From contig NZ_CP132333.1 in assembly GCF_030758935.1 (NCBI RefSeq), positions 3,472,992-3,536,991 on the forward strand: a stretch of DNA of 64,000 bases. Direction: 5' to 3'. Position numbers and translations under genes: made by a program. Of the stretch, positions 1 to 7,021 are shown piece after piece (position 1 is the stretch's first letter; every line of letters begins with the position of its first letter). Below the pieces are notes generated by a model. That model did not search any database. It was given only the letters and a program-made list of their open reading frames with translations, and was not told the DNA's origin. Origin of the DNA: Geothrix sp. PMB-07 (GTDB lineage: Bacteria; Acidobacteriota; Holophagae; Holophagales; Holophagaceae).

Positions 1-1043
1 AGTGGTTCATGGACCAGGGTCTGGGCCAGGGCCAGCACCGCAGCGCAGCCGGTGGCATTGTCCACAGCACCGGCATAGATGGCGCCATCGGCACCCTTGC
101 CGAAGTGATCCCAGTGTGCCGAATAGATCACCACCTCTTTGCGAAGGTCTGGATGTTTGCCCGGTAGGAAACCAGCCACATTCCACTGTTCGAGGGAACG
201 CACGGTGGAGCGGACCTGCCCTTTGGCCTGGATGGGCAACACCACGGGCTGGAAGGTCATCGCATCGGCCCCCTGCGCCAGGGCCTTGAAATCCTGGCCT
301 CCGAGGGCAAAAAGCTTGATCGCGGTGGCCTCGGTGATCCAGCCCTGCACGGCTCCGGGCTGGCCTGAGCCTTCCCGCTGGAAGCGCTCCTGCGTCCAGC
401 CATTGCGCACCACCGGCCAGCCATAACCGGCTGAGGCATCGGTGTGCACCAGCAGCGCCCCCGCCGCGCCTCGACGGCGGGCCTCCTCGAACTTGTAGGT
501 CCACCTCCCGTAGAAGTTCTCGGGCTGGCAGCAGAGGGGCATGGGCGGGCCGCTGTGCCGATCCCCCACCAGCATCACCAGGATGCGGCCCTTCACATCC
601 ACGCCCTTGTAGTCATCGCGACTGCCATCGGACGCTGCGATGCCATGGCCCACGAAGACGAGGGGCGCATCCACCGCCAGGGAGGTCTCCGCAGCGGCGG
701 CGCCCAGAACCAACTCACTGCCCAGGGTCGGAGCCAAGGTTCCCTTGAGCCCCTCGAAGCGCAGACCGCTGCCTTCTTCCTGAAGGCGCATGCCGGAAAG
801 TTTGACGGTCTGCCGATAGCTGGGCCCGTTGGCCGGGGCCAGGCCCAGCACCTGAAGTTGCGTTTCCAAGTAGCGGACTGCCAGTTCGCCACCCCGCTGG
901 CCCGTGCCACGGCCTTCCAGCACATCGTCTGCCAGGAAGGCCAGATGGGCCCGCAGCGCCGATTCATCCACCTTGGGCCCTTGGGCCCACAGAGCCATGC
1001 CCATCAGGGCAGCACAGATAACAGGTCGCACGGCGGCCTCCAT
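1..1043 (-). CDS. M28 family metallo-aminopeptidase, 3' end outside window
   Basis: The gene runs off the left edge, so only about 347 N-terminal residues are visible. It starts at ATG 1043 with a short signal peptide ending near AlaLeuTrpAlaGln, so the product is probably periplasmic. Residues about 110-250 look like a PA (protease-associated) insert (VFVGHGIAASDG, then a GRILVMLVGD strand). Near residue 310 the first zinc-ligand motif SAHWDHFG is followed by AVDNATG, the usual HxD...D(D/N)xxG arrangement of M28 peptidases; the remaining ligands lie beyond base 1. It follows tatC by 38 bp on the same strand and may be the last gene of that operon. The family assignment is firm, the substrate unknown. 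Confidence 0.85.
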   Translation of the reverse strand, partial: MEAAVRPVICAALMGMALWAQGPKVDESALRAHLAFLADDVLEGRGTGQRGGELAVRYLETQLQVLGLAPANGPSYRQTVKLSGMRLQEEGSGLRFEGLKGTLAPTLGSELVLGAAAAETSLAVDAPLVFVGHGIAASDGSRDDYKGVDVKGRILVMLVGDRHSGPPMPLCCQPENFYGRWTYKFEEARRRGAAGALLVHTDASAGYGWPVVRNGWTQERFQREGSGQPGAVQGWITEATAIKLFALGGQDFKALAQGADAMTFQPVVLPIQAKGQVRSTVRSLEQWNVAGFLPGKHPDLRKEVVIYSAHWDHFGKGADGAIYAGAVDNATGCAAVLALAQTLVHEP

Positions 1044-1081
1044 GCCTCTCACTATAGTTGGCCTGGTCGGCCATGAGGGGC

Positions 1082-1861
1082 TCAGCGCGGTTCAGCCAGC
1101 CAGGCCACGATGACGGAAATGAAGTAGAGGCCCAGCAGCACCACGCTGAAGAAGATGGTGGTCACCACCACGTCGCCCGGCGTGAAGAAGGCGCTGAAGA
1201 TGAGGATGGCCATGGTGGCGTGGCGCCAGTACTTCAGCATCAGCTTGGCGGTCACGATGCGGAAGCGCGCCAGGAAGAAGAACAGCACCGGCAGCTCGAA
1301 CATCACCCCGGTGATGAGGGTGGTGGAGATGAACAGATCGAGGTAGTCCGAGGCGTGCAGGTTGGCCCGCAGCCCCGCCGAGGCCGCCTCCTGGAAGAGG
1401 ATGTCGCCGAGGAACTTGAAGGCCTGCTTGTAGGCGAAGGCGGCACCCGCCAGGAAGCAGCCGGAGGTCACCACCACGAAGGGGATGACGAGGCGGCGCT
1501 CCTTGGGCATGAGGCCAGGCCGGATGAAGGCCCAGAGCTGATAGAAGAGGAAGGGCGCCGACAGGAAGCCCGCCGCCCAGAGGGACAGCCGCATCATGCT
1601 GAAGAAGGGCTCGGTGAGATCTGTGAAGGCGAAGGGATCGAGGGCAGCGACGGCCTTGCCCGTCTGGCGCGCCATGGCCTCCAGGAAGGGCTTCTGGGCC
1701 CAGGCCCAGAGTTTGAACCGGAAGGCGTAGGTAACCGTGAACACCACCGCCACGGCCAGCAGCGAGCGCACAATCCGCACCCGCAATTCCTGCAGGTGCT
1801 CCCAGAAGCTCATCTTGTCAGGCGGTGCTTCAGGCAGGGGCATGTTCAAGGTCACCGTCAT
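1082..1861 (-). CDS. tatC: Sec-independent protein translocase TatC
   Basis: 259 residues, the usual TatC length, with six predicted membrane segments. The N-terminal cytoplasmic region contains MSFWEHLQELRVRI, the conserved signal-peptide docking motif, and segment three carries the typical FLFYQLWAFIRPGL. TatC recognises twin-arginine signals and recruits TatA for export of folded proteins. It is the last tat gene of a cassette whose obvious client is the Tat-signal flavoprotein encoded 0.7 kb upstream. The ATG at 1861 lies directly behind a hairpin plus T tract and has no clear SD; ATG 1843 (GGTGA 8 nt upstream) is a plausible alternative. Confidence 0.96.
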   Translation of the reverse strand: MTVTLNMPLPEAPPDKMSFWEHLQELRVRIVRSLLAVAVVFTVTYAFRFKLWAWAQKPFLEAMARQTGKAVAALDPFAFTDLTEPFFSMMRLSLWAAGFLSAPFLFYQLWAFIRPGLMPKERRLVIPFVVVTSGCFLAGAAFAYKQAFKFLGDILFQEAASAGLRANLHASDYLDLFISTTLITGVMFELPVLFFFLARFRIVTAKLMLKYWRHATMAILIFSAFFTPGDVVVTTIFFSVVLLGLYFISVIVAWLAEPR

Positions 1862-1866
1862 GAAAA

Positions 1867-1889
1867 GCCCGGCCCCGATGGGGCCGGGC
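1867..1889 (-). terminator. Hairpin with T tract between tatA and tatC (terminator or attenuator)
   Basis: A perfect 10-bp stem (GCCCGGCCCC / GGGGCCGGGC, loop of 3) is followed on the minus strand by TTTTC and then directly by the tatC ATG. It has the form of an intrinsic terminator but sits inside a same-strand operon, so partial termination is the simplest reading. Confidence 0.6.
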
Positions 1890-1912
1890 GGGAGATACGG
1901 GCTGGTGGCGCC

Positions 1913-2071
1913 TCAGTCCTTCACGGGGTCCGTGAGTTCCTTGGCAGCCTTCTTGAATTCCTGGATGCCCTTCCCCAGGCCCTTGCCGAGTTCTGGCAGG
2001 CGCGAGGGGCCGAAAAAGATCAGCAGGGCGATGCCGATCAGCAGGATTTCCATCATTCCAAGGTTGCCCAT
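1913..2071 (-). CDS. tatA: Twin-arginine translocase subunit TatA/TatE (copy 1)
   Basis: 52 residues. One N-terminal membrane helix (EILLIGIALLIFF), the diagnostic hinge FGPSRLPELGK and an amphipathic helix GLGKGIQEFKKAAKEL define TatA. The ATG at 2071 was chosen over longer upstream options because GGAG lies 6 nt before it and MGNLGM matches the start of the second copy at 4510. It is shorter than typical TatA, with almost no acidic tail. It forms the pore of the Tat system together with the tatC that follows. It is closely similar to the tatA upstream of the flavoprotein, suggesting duplication within this locus. Confidence 0.95.
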   Translation of the reverse strand: MGNLGMMEILLIGIALLIFFGPSRLPELGKGLGKGIQEFKKAAKELTDPVKD

Positions 2072-2117
2072 GGTGCACTCCGAAAAACAGGTCAGTGAAG
2101 GTGAGTCCGTTAACCGA

Positions 2118-2501
2118 TCAAGGCACCTTGAACGGGAACTTGTGGCAGGGAAGGCAGAGGTTTTCCGAAGCCACATGCTCGTGGTGGCAGCGGTTGCAGT
2201 CGGCCTCCGTTCCGAAATGCCGGTTCTCATGGGGATTCGTCGGCTTGACCTGGGCCGTCCGGGCGGCCAGATCCTTCGTGTCCCCATGGCAGCTGAGACA
2301 CTTCTGCATGGGGACCGCCACCTTCTGCGCAGCCTTGCCATGGCATTGGATGCAGGTCACACCATTGTCGGCATGCTTGGACGGACGGGCGGCCTTCCCT
2401 TTCGCGGTCGCCCCGGCAGCGGCGAGGTCGCCTCCGCAGAGCAGCATCGTGAGCAGGACCAGCGACGCCGCTGCAAGTCTTGGAACAGTCGTGCGGTTCA
2501 T
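2118..2501 (-). CDS. Small periplasmic tetraheme cytochrome c (flavocytochrome c3 type)
   Basis: 127 residues with a Sec-type signal peptide (about residues 1-29) and four CxxCH heme sites at 49-53, 67-71, 101-105 and 115-119. Spacing and size match the tetraheme domain of Shewanella flavocytochrome c3 and the small cytochromes paired with separate flavoprotein reductases. It is expected to pass electrons from the quinone pool or inner-membrane cytochromes to the FAD enzyme encoded 48 bp upstream. ATG 2501 has GGAG 5 nt before it. Covalent heme attachment is inferred from motifs; the redox partner is inferred from gene order. Confidence 0.93.
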   Translation of the reverse strand: MNRTTVPRLAAASLVLLTMLLCGGDLAAAGATAKGKAARPSKHADNGVTCIQCHGKAAQKVAVPMQKCLSCHGDTKDLAARTAQVKPTNPHENRHFGTEADCNRCHHEHVASENLCLPCHKFPFKVP

Positions 2502-2549
2502 ATCGTCTCCAATCGAATGGGTGAGTTGGACCGGGCCTGGCCCCGGGGC

Positions 2550-4244
2550 TCAGAGCTTCGCAACATGCCTTCCCGTGAGGTAGCCGAAGGTGTAGCAGCG
2601 CCCCAGCGAGAGGCCGAAGACCGTGAGCGGATAGTCCACCCCTCCGTAGAATCCGCCGCCCAGGTTGCCGATGAGGAAGAGCCCCTTGATGGGCTTGCCG
2701 TCGGCGTTGAGGGCCTGGTGGTTCTCGTCCACGAGCATGCCGGAGCAGATGGCCGAAACCCGCACGCGGCGGTGGATGCCGTAGAAGGGAGCTTTGATCA
2801 CGGGGATCAGGCGGTCCGCGGGCTTGCCGAAGTCGCTGTCCTTGCCGGAGGCCACCAGATCGTTGTAGCGCTTGACCGTGGCCACCAGGGTGGCCGGATC
2901 CGCCTCGATCTTCCGGGCGAGCTCCTCGATGGTATCGGCCACGTGCGTGTTCACCTGGGACTCGAACACACCCTTCTTGGGACCGGGATCCTCGGGCATG
3001 TAGTGCTTCAGGCCTTCGGGCGGCACCAGCTTGCCCGGCCAAGTGGCGGCCTGCGTCATGTAGTTCGAATCGAAGATCTGCGAGTAGTGGCCGGCGTTCT
3101 CCGCATCCTTCAGGTAGTTGTTCAGCAGCGACATCTCGACGGTCTCGTTCACGAACCGCCGCCCCTTGCGGTCCACCGCCAGGAAGGGCATGTCGCACAT
3201 GGAGGCGGGGCCCGCATCGAAGTCGTGCAGCATCTTGGTGTGGCCGATGGGCTCGAAGACGCCGCCCGCCCAATAGGCCATGGCGAAACCATCGCCGGTC
3301 TTGTCGAGCTGCTTGCGGCCCAGGTGCTTCACATCGGGGACGAAATAGTCGGACATGGCCTTGTTATTCTGGTAGTCGCCCGTGGCGAGAATCACCCCCT
3401 TCCTTGCCAGGAATTTCGTGTACTTGCCGCTCGCATTCCGGGCGATCACGCCGAGGACCTCCCCTGCCTTGTTCTGCACCAGCTGGACCGCAGGCATGCT
3501 GAAGAAGAAGCGGACTCCGGCCTTCTCGGCGGTCTTTGCGAGGTGGCGCATGCCATCACCCGTGGTGTAGGGCTTGGGGCCGAAGAAGGAGGTGACATAG
3601 CCCAGGCCATAGCCGTTGACCTTGAGGATGGCCCGCTGAGCGGGACTGCCTTGGTCCACCACGGGAGACCCACCCTGGCGGGCGCGGTCGATGACCCACT
3701 TGACCGCTTCGCCCGAGTTGTAGGCCCACTGCCGAACGAGCTTGGGGTTGCAGCGGTGGTTGCTGTCGGCGATGAGCCGCGCCACCAGGGCCTCGATCCC
3801 GGCCTTCTCGCTCACCGCCAAATCAATGCCGGCCCCGGTGTTGCCCTGGGAGAGGGCGAAAGGCGCCTTCTGCACCACCGCCACCTTGGCTCCGTTTTCA
3901 GCGGCGGAGAGCGCCGCCGGAACGCCCGAGGCACCGGCTCCGACCACCACGACATCGAAGGTCAAGGTCTCGCTGATCTCCCGGTCACGGATGGGTTTCG
4001 GCTTGGGCAGGAAGGTGAGGGTGGCACCGCCATCCGAACTCTTCGCATAGTCCAAGCCCTTGGTATCCGGAATTCCTACGGCGGCTGCGGCCGAGGCTGG
4101 CAGGCCCGAGAGGCCGAAGAGGCCCGCAGCGGCCGCGCCACCAGCCGCCCGCGACAGGAAGCTGCGGCGCGACAAGCCGTTCTCAAGTGCCTGTCGGGTG
4201 TAGGGGTCGGGTTCTTGTTCGTCTCTGAGATGATCCTGGCTCAT
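2550..4244 (-). CDS. Tat-exported FAD-dependent reductase, fumarate-reductase-like flavoprotein
   Basis: 564 residues. Residues 25-52 form a twin-arginine signal (SRRSFLSR plus an Ala/Gly-rich helix), so the folded FAD protein is exported by the neighbouring Tat genes. GAGASG at 102-107 is the dinucleotide-binding motif of the FAD_binding_2 family (fumarate, urocanate and methacrylate reductases, ketosteroid dehydrogenases). The heme domain is absent and is encoded separately downstream. The C terminus reads GGVDYPLTVFG where fumarate reductases carry a substrate Arg (GANRLGG type), and the usual HHTMGG is replaced by AICSG. The substrate is therefore probably not fumarate. AGGAGG lies 8 nt before ATG 4244. 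Confidence 0.9.
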   Translation of the reverse strand: MSQDHLRDEQEPDPYTRQALENGLSRRSFLSRAAGGAAAAGLFGLSGLPASAAAAVGIPDTKGLDYAKSSDGGATLTFLPKPKPIRDREISETLTFDVVVVGAGASGVPAALSAAENGAKVAVVQKAPFALSQGNTGAGIDLAVSEKAGIEALVARLIADSNHRCNPKLVRQWAYNSGEAVKWVIDRARQGGSPVVDQGSPAQRAILKVNGYGLGYVTSFFGPKPYTTGDGMRHLAKTAEKAGVRFFFSMPAVQLVQNKAGEVLGVIARNASGKYTKFLARKGVILATGDYQNNKAMSDYFVPDVKHLGRKQLDKTGDGFAMAYWAGGVFEPIGHTKMLHDFDAGPASMCDMPFLAVDRKGRRFVNETVEMSLLNNYLKDAENAGHYSQIFDSNYMTQAATWPGKLVPPEGLKHYMPEDPGPKKGVFESQVNTHVADTIEELARKIEADPATLVATVKRYNDLVASGKDSDFGKPADRLIPVIKAPFYGIHRRVRVSAICSGMLVDENHQALNADGKPIKGLFLIGNLGGGFYGGVDYPLTVFGLSLGRCYTFGYLTGRHVAKL

Positions 4245-4284
4245 GCTTCATTCCTCCTGAATGGATGGGTTCCCGTCGCGGGTC

Positions 4285-4314
4285 GGGCAGGCGGGCCGGA
4301 AGGGCCGCCTGCCC
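4285..4314 (-). other. Intercistronic hairpin between tatA copy 2 and the flavoprotein gene
   Basis: A perfect 10-bp inverted repeat (GGGCAGGCGG / CCGCCTGCCC) with a 10-nt loop fills most of the gap between the two genes. There is no T tract, so it is more likely an RNA-stability or processing element than a terminator. Confidence 0.5.
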
Positions 4315-4324
4315 GGTGGCCTGG

Positions 4325-4510
4325 CTACCTGGTCTTCTCCCCGGATGCGCCCAGCTCGCTGGCCGAATCGGTGAGCTCGCGACCAGCCTTCTTGAATTCC
4401 TGGATGCTCTTGCCCAGCGACTTGCCCAGTTCAGGCAACCGCGAGGGCCCGAAGAAGACCAGCAAGGCCGCGCCGATCAAGAGGATTTCCGTCATACCGA
4501 GATTGCCCAT
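4325..4510 (-). CDS. tatA: Twin-arginine translocase subunit TatA/TatE (copy 2)
   Basis: 61 residues with the same architecture as the copy at 1913-2071: MGNLGM start, membrane helix EILLIGAALLVFF, hinge FGPSRLPELGK, amphipathic helix and a slightly longer polar tail ending GEKTR. GGAG lies 6-7 nt before ATG 4510. Its place between porin and reductase, with the paralogue and tatC after the cytochrome, means that the Tat genes bracket their presumed client. One copy might act as TatB, but both have the TatA-type FGP hinge and neither has a TatB-length tail. Confidence 0.94.
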   Translation of the reverse strand: MGNLGMTEILLIGAALLVFFGPSRLPELGKSLGKSIQEFKKAGRELTDSASELGASGEKTR

Positions 4511-4594
4511 GCGGCGCTCCGTAGGTGGTGGGGTCGGGTGGGGGGCTGGAGCGCGGGTTCTGGCGGTCCGCCATGGAACCCGCGCTTCCGCCTG

Positions 4595-5854
4595 CTAGAA
4601 GGTGTAGAGAATGCCGAGGCCGAATCCGGTGGTCGAGGCGCCGGGCGCCACCTTGCCCACGGGCGGGAACAGGGCGTAGCTGGCCGAGCGGTCGTTGTTC
4701 ATCCCATAGGCCGACACATACAGATCCGCGGTCTTGGTGAGGCTGTAGACATAGCCCGCACTCCACTGCGTACCCCCGAGACCGTTCGTGGTGGCGGGTC
4801 CTCCGCCGAGCACCGTGACGCTGCCGGCATTGGCCTTGCCGTAGGCGCCGAACAGCTGGTGGGTGCCCCACCGCTGCTGGACCAGGAGGTACCAGGCGTC
4901 GCGCTCGTAGTGGTTCACCTTGCCCGCCACGGTCTCATCCGTGTCGTAGGTCAGCCGCTCGGCGATGGCCGAAACCTTGGTGCCAGTGCTGAAGGCGTAG
5001 GCCGCCACCAGCTCATGGCCCACATCCTTCGAGGAGGCGTTGGTGGCCGTCGCCCCCGTGCTCCCGCCCAGTTGGGACAGGCCGAAGTAGTTGTTGTGCT
5101 GCTCGAAGCCGTAGCTGATGTTGAAGGCCCCCTGCTTGTAGGTCAGCAGGGCCGACCACAGATCCGGACTCACCGACGGCACCGTGGTGGTCGCCGTGGT
5201 CTTGCCTTCATTCACGGAATAGGCCACCCGACCCGAGAAGCCGTTCATCTCAGGTGTCCAGTACTGCACGCTGTTGCCCTGGCGGCGGTTGAAGGCCGCA
5301 TCAGCCGAGGTGTTCGCCCGGCCATTCTGGGTGGTGGTGCCCGGCACATTGAAGCCGGGATTCGCGGTCAGCGCGTTGTCGAAGGGATTGAGGCCCCGCA
5401 GCGCGCCCACGAACAGGAGCGGAACCTTGTAGGGCGTGTCCCAATTGCCGTAGAAGACACGGCCCCAGCTACCTTCCAGGCCCAGGCAGCTGTTGCGGCT
5501 GGTCAGGCTGTTGGGCGCGTCACCATCCGGGCTGATGGCGCTTTCGATCTGCCAGATGATTTTCAGATCGTCGTTCACCCTGTAGCTGCCCCTGAAGCCC
5601 AGGTTCGACGTTCCCGAGGTCATGCGGTTGCGCGCGGGCAGGTTGCCCAGGTCGCCCGTGTAGGCCGTGGCCGCCACCTGGGTCGCGCCGCCTGTGGCCG
5701 GGGAAAGCCCGGGCGCCGTGGCACCACTGGTTTTGATGTGGTCCATGAAGGGCAAGAGCGTGCCATAGATCTGCACGTCGCTGGCCTGCGCCGATGCGCT
5801 GAACGGAAGGGCACACGCTCCTGCCAAGGTGAGGATCAGGTTCCTGGATTTCAC
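4595..5854 (-). CDS. Outer-membrane general porin (Gram-negative porin family)
   Basis: 419 residues. A signal peptide (about residues 1-24, ending SASAQA) is followed by DVQIYGTLLPF, the typical first strand of betaproteobacterial-type porins, and the protein ends in GILYTF with the C-terminal aromatic needed for Bam assembly. Internal segments such as NLGFRGSYRVNDDLKIIWQIES and WGRVFYGNWDTP also match that family. It is expected to admit small anionic solutes across the outer membrane, possibly the substrate of the adjacent reductase. It starts at GTG 5854 with GGAGG 6 nt upstream. The resemblance to betaproteobacterial porins makes horizontal transfer possible but unproven. Confidence 0.9.
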   Translation of the reverse strand: MKSRNLILTLAGACALPFSASAQASDVQIYGTLLPFMDHIKTSGATAPGLSPATGGATQVAATAYTGDLGNLPARNRMTSGTSNLGFRGSYRVNDDLKIIWQIESAISPDGDAPNSLTSRNSCLGLEGSWGRVFYGNWDTPYKVPLLFVGALRGLNPFDNALTANPGFNVPGTTTQNGRANTSADAAFNRRQGNSVQYWTPEMNGFSGRVAYSVNEGKTTATTTVPSVSPDLWSALLTYKQGAFNISYGFEQHNNYFGLSQLGGSTGATATNASSKDVGHELVAAYAFSTGTKVSAIAERLTYDTDETVAGKVNHYERDAWYLLVQQRWGTHQLFGAYGKANAGSVTVLGGGPATTNGLGGTQWSAGYVYSLTKTADLYVSAYGMNNDRSASYALFPPVGKVAPGASTTGFGLGILYTF

Positions 5855-5910
5855 GACAGACCTCCGGATGGTTGCTTAGTCGCAACTTTTTTGTATTTAG
5901 ACCACTGTTT

Positions 5911-5920
5911 ACCCATGGGT
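5911..5920. promoter_or_regulatory. Short palindrome upstream of the porin gene
   Basis: The 185-bp gap between the AraC-type gene and the porin must contain any separate porin promoter. It holds a perfect 10-bp palindrome ACCCATGGGT, 57 bp before the porin GTG, next to an AT-rich stretch. A regulatory role is speculative. Confidence 0.2.
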
Positions 5921-6039
5921 GTTCAATAACCAAGGGCATGGGCAAGCGTAGTCCGAGGCCGTTCGATTCTCCTGGTACGCAGCTGCCGAATTCTGGTAAA
6001 TCCAGGATCAGAGTGACCGGCCCGGGAACTTCGCCCTGT

Positions 6040-6882
6040 TCAGCTCACCCGGGAGGCCGCGGGCACGCTGAGGCTCCTGGATTTCCGATAGCCCGAGGGC
6101 GTCTCCCCGGTGGCCTTCCGGAAGGCCTTGGTGAAGTTGGATTGGTCCTCACTGCCCAGTTCCGCGGCGATCTGCTGGACGCTCAGGTCCGAGTTCAGCA
6201 ACAACCGTTTGGCCTCAAGCATGCAGCGCTCGATGATGAGGTTCTGCGGCGTCTTTCCCAGCACCAGCTTGCAGACCGCACCGAGTCGCCGCGTGGTGCA
6301 GCGCAGCTTCCGGGCGTAGAACTCCACATCCTTCTCGGTTCCGAAGTGGCTGTCCAGCTGCTGCAGAAAGGCCTGGAAGAGCTTGAACTCAGAGGACAGG
6401 TGGGCCTGGTTCTGGGCGCCCCGCTCCCGAATCCGGGACTGGAGGAGGTGCAGGAACGCCGACAGCAGGTGCCGCAAAACCGGTCGGGCTTCGTCAGACT
6501 TGATCTTGCCGATGTCCCACATGAGCCGGGCCAGGGTCGCCGCCTGCTGGCAGAGGTCATCTTTGGGAAGGGGCAGGTTGGGCGAGGCCAGAAAGTCCGA
6601 GAACACCCAGGAGGCACCCTGGTCCAGGAAATCCTCCCCGAAGTCGAACATCCAGCCTTCGTCCTGCGTGTCCGGCAGATACAAATGTTTCTTCCCCTTG
6701 GCCACCAGCATCACCCAGGGCCCGTGGATGCGCGTCTCCTCCCCATCCACCCAGTGGGACCCCGAGCCACGAAGAATGAAGAAGACCTGATGGAAGGGGT
6801 GACAGTGAGGCCCAGGCTCACCCATGCGCCAGTTCAGATTGCTGCGCTCATCGAGGGGCCACACACTGAACAACGTATCCAT
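6040..6882 (-). CDS. AraC-family transcriptional regulator
   Basis: About 280 residues from ATG 6882; longer readings would run into the divergent gene's promoter. The N-terminal half is a cupin-like sensor (GEPGPHCHPFHQVFFIL), and the C-terminal 100 residues form the double HTH domain (LSVQQIAAELGSEDQSNFTKAFRKATGETP). It lies directly upstream of the porin and reductase cassette on the same strand, so local control of that cassette by its substrate is the natural hypothesis. It is divergent from the protease gene starting at 7022, with a shared 139-bp promoter region. The effector is unknown. Confidence 0.9.
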   Translation of the reverse strand: MDTLFSVWPLDERSNLNWRMGEPGPHCHPFHQVFFILRGSGSHWVDGEETRIHGPWVMLVAKGKKHLYLPDTQDEGWMFDFGEDFLDQGASWVFSDFLASPNLPLPKDDLCQQAATLARLMWDIGKIKSDEARPVLRHLLSAFLHLLQSRIRERGAQNQAHLSSEFKLFQAFLQQLDSHFGTEKDVEFYARKLRCTTRRLGAVCKLVLGKTPQNLIIERCMLEAKRLLLNSDLSVQQIAAELGSEDQSNFTKAFRKATGETPSGYRKSRSLSVPAASRVS

Positions 6883-7021
6883 GGTCGAATTCCAGATGGT
6901 TTGATCGCCAAGGTTGCGATTATTAGCCGACTTGTTGATTCTCGCAAGAACTCGGGAGAACTCAACCAAGCAGCCCCCTTCACGTAAGACACGTGGACCC
7001 CTCATGAGCCCAGGAGTGTGC

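Noticed and set aside
1737-4598. Very long plus-strand reading frame of about 950 codons
   Set aside because: It is antisense to the flavoprotein, cytochrome and tatA genes, with His/Gly/Arg-rich composition and no domains; GC-biased third positions keep the frame open.
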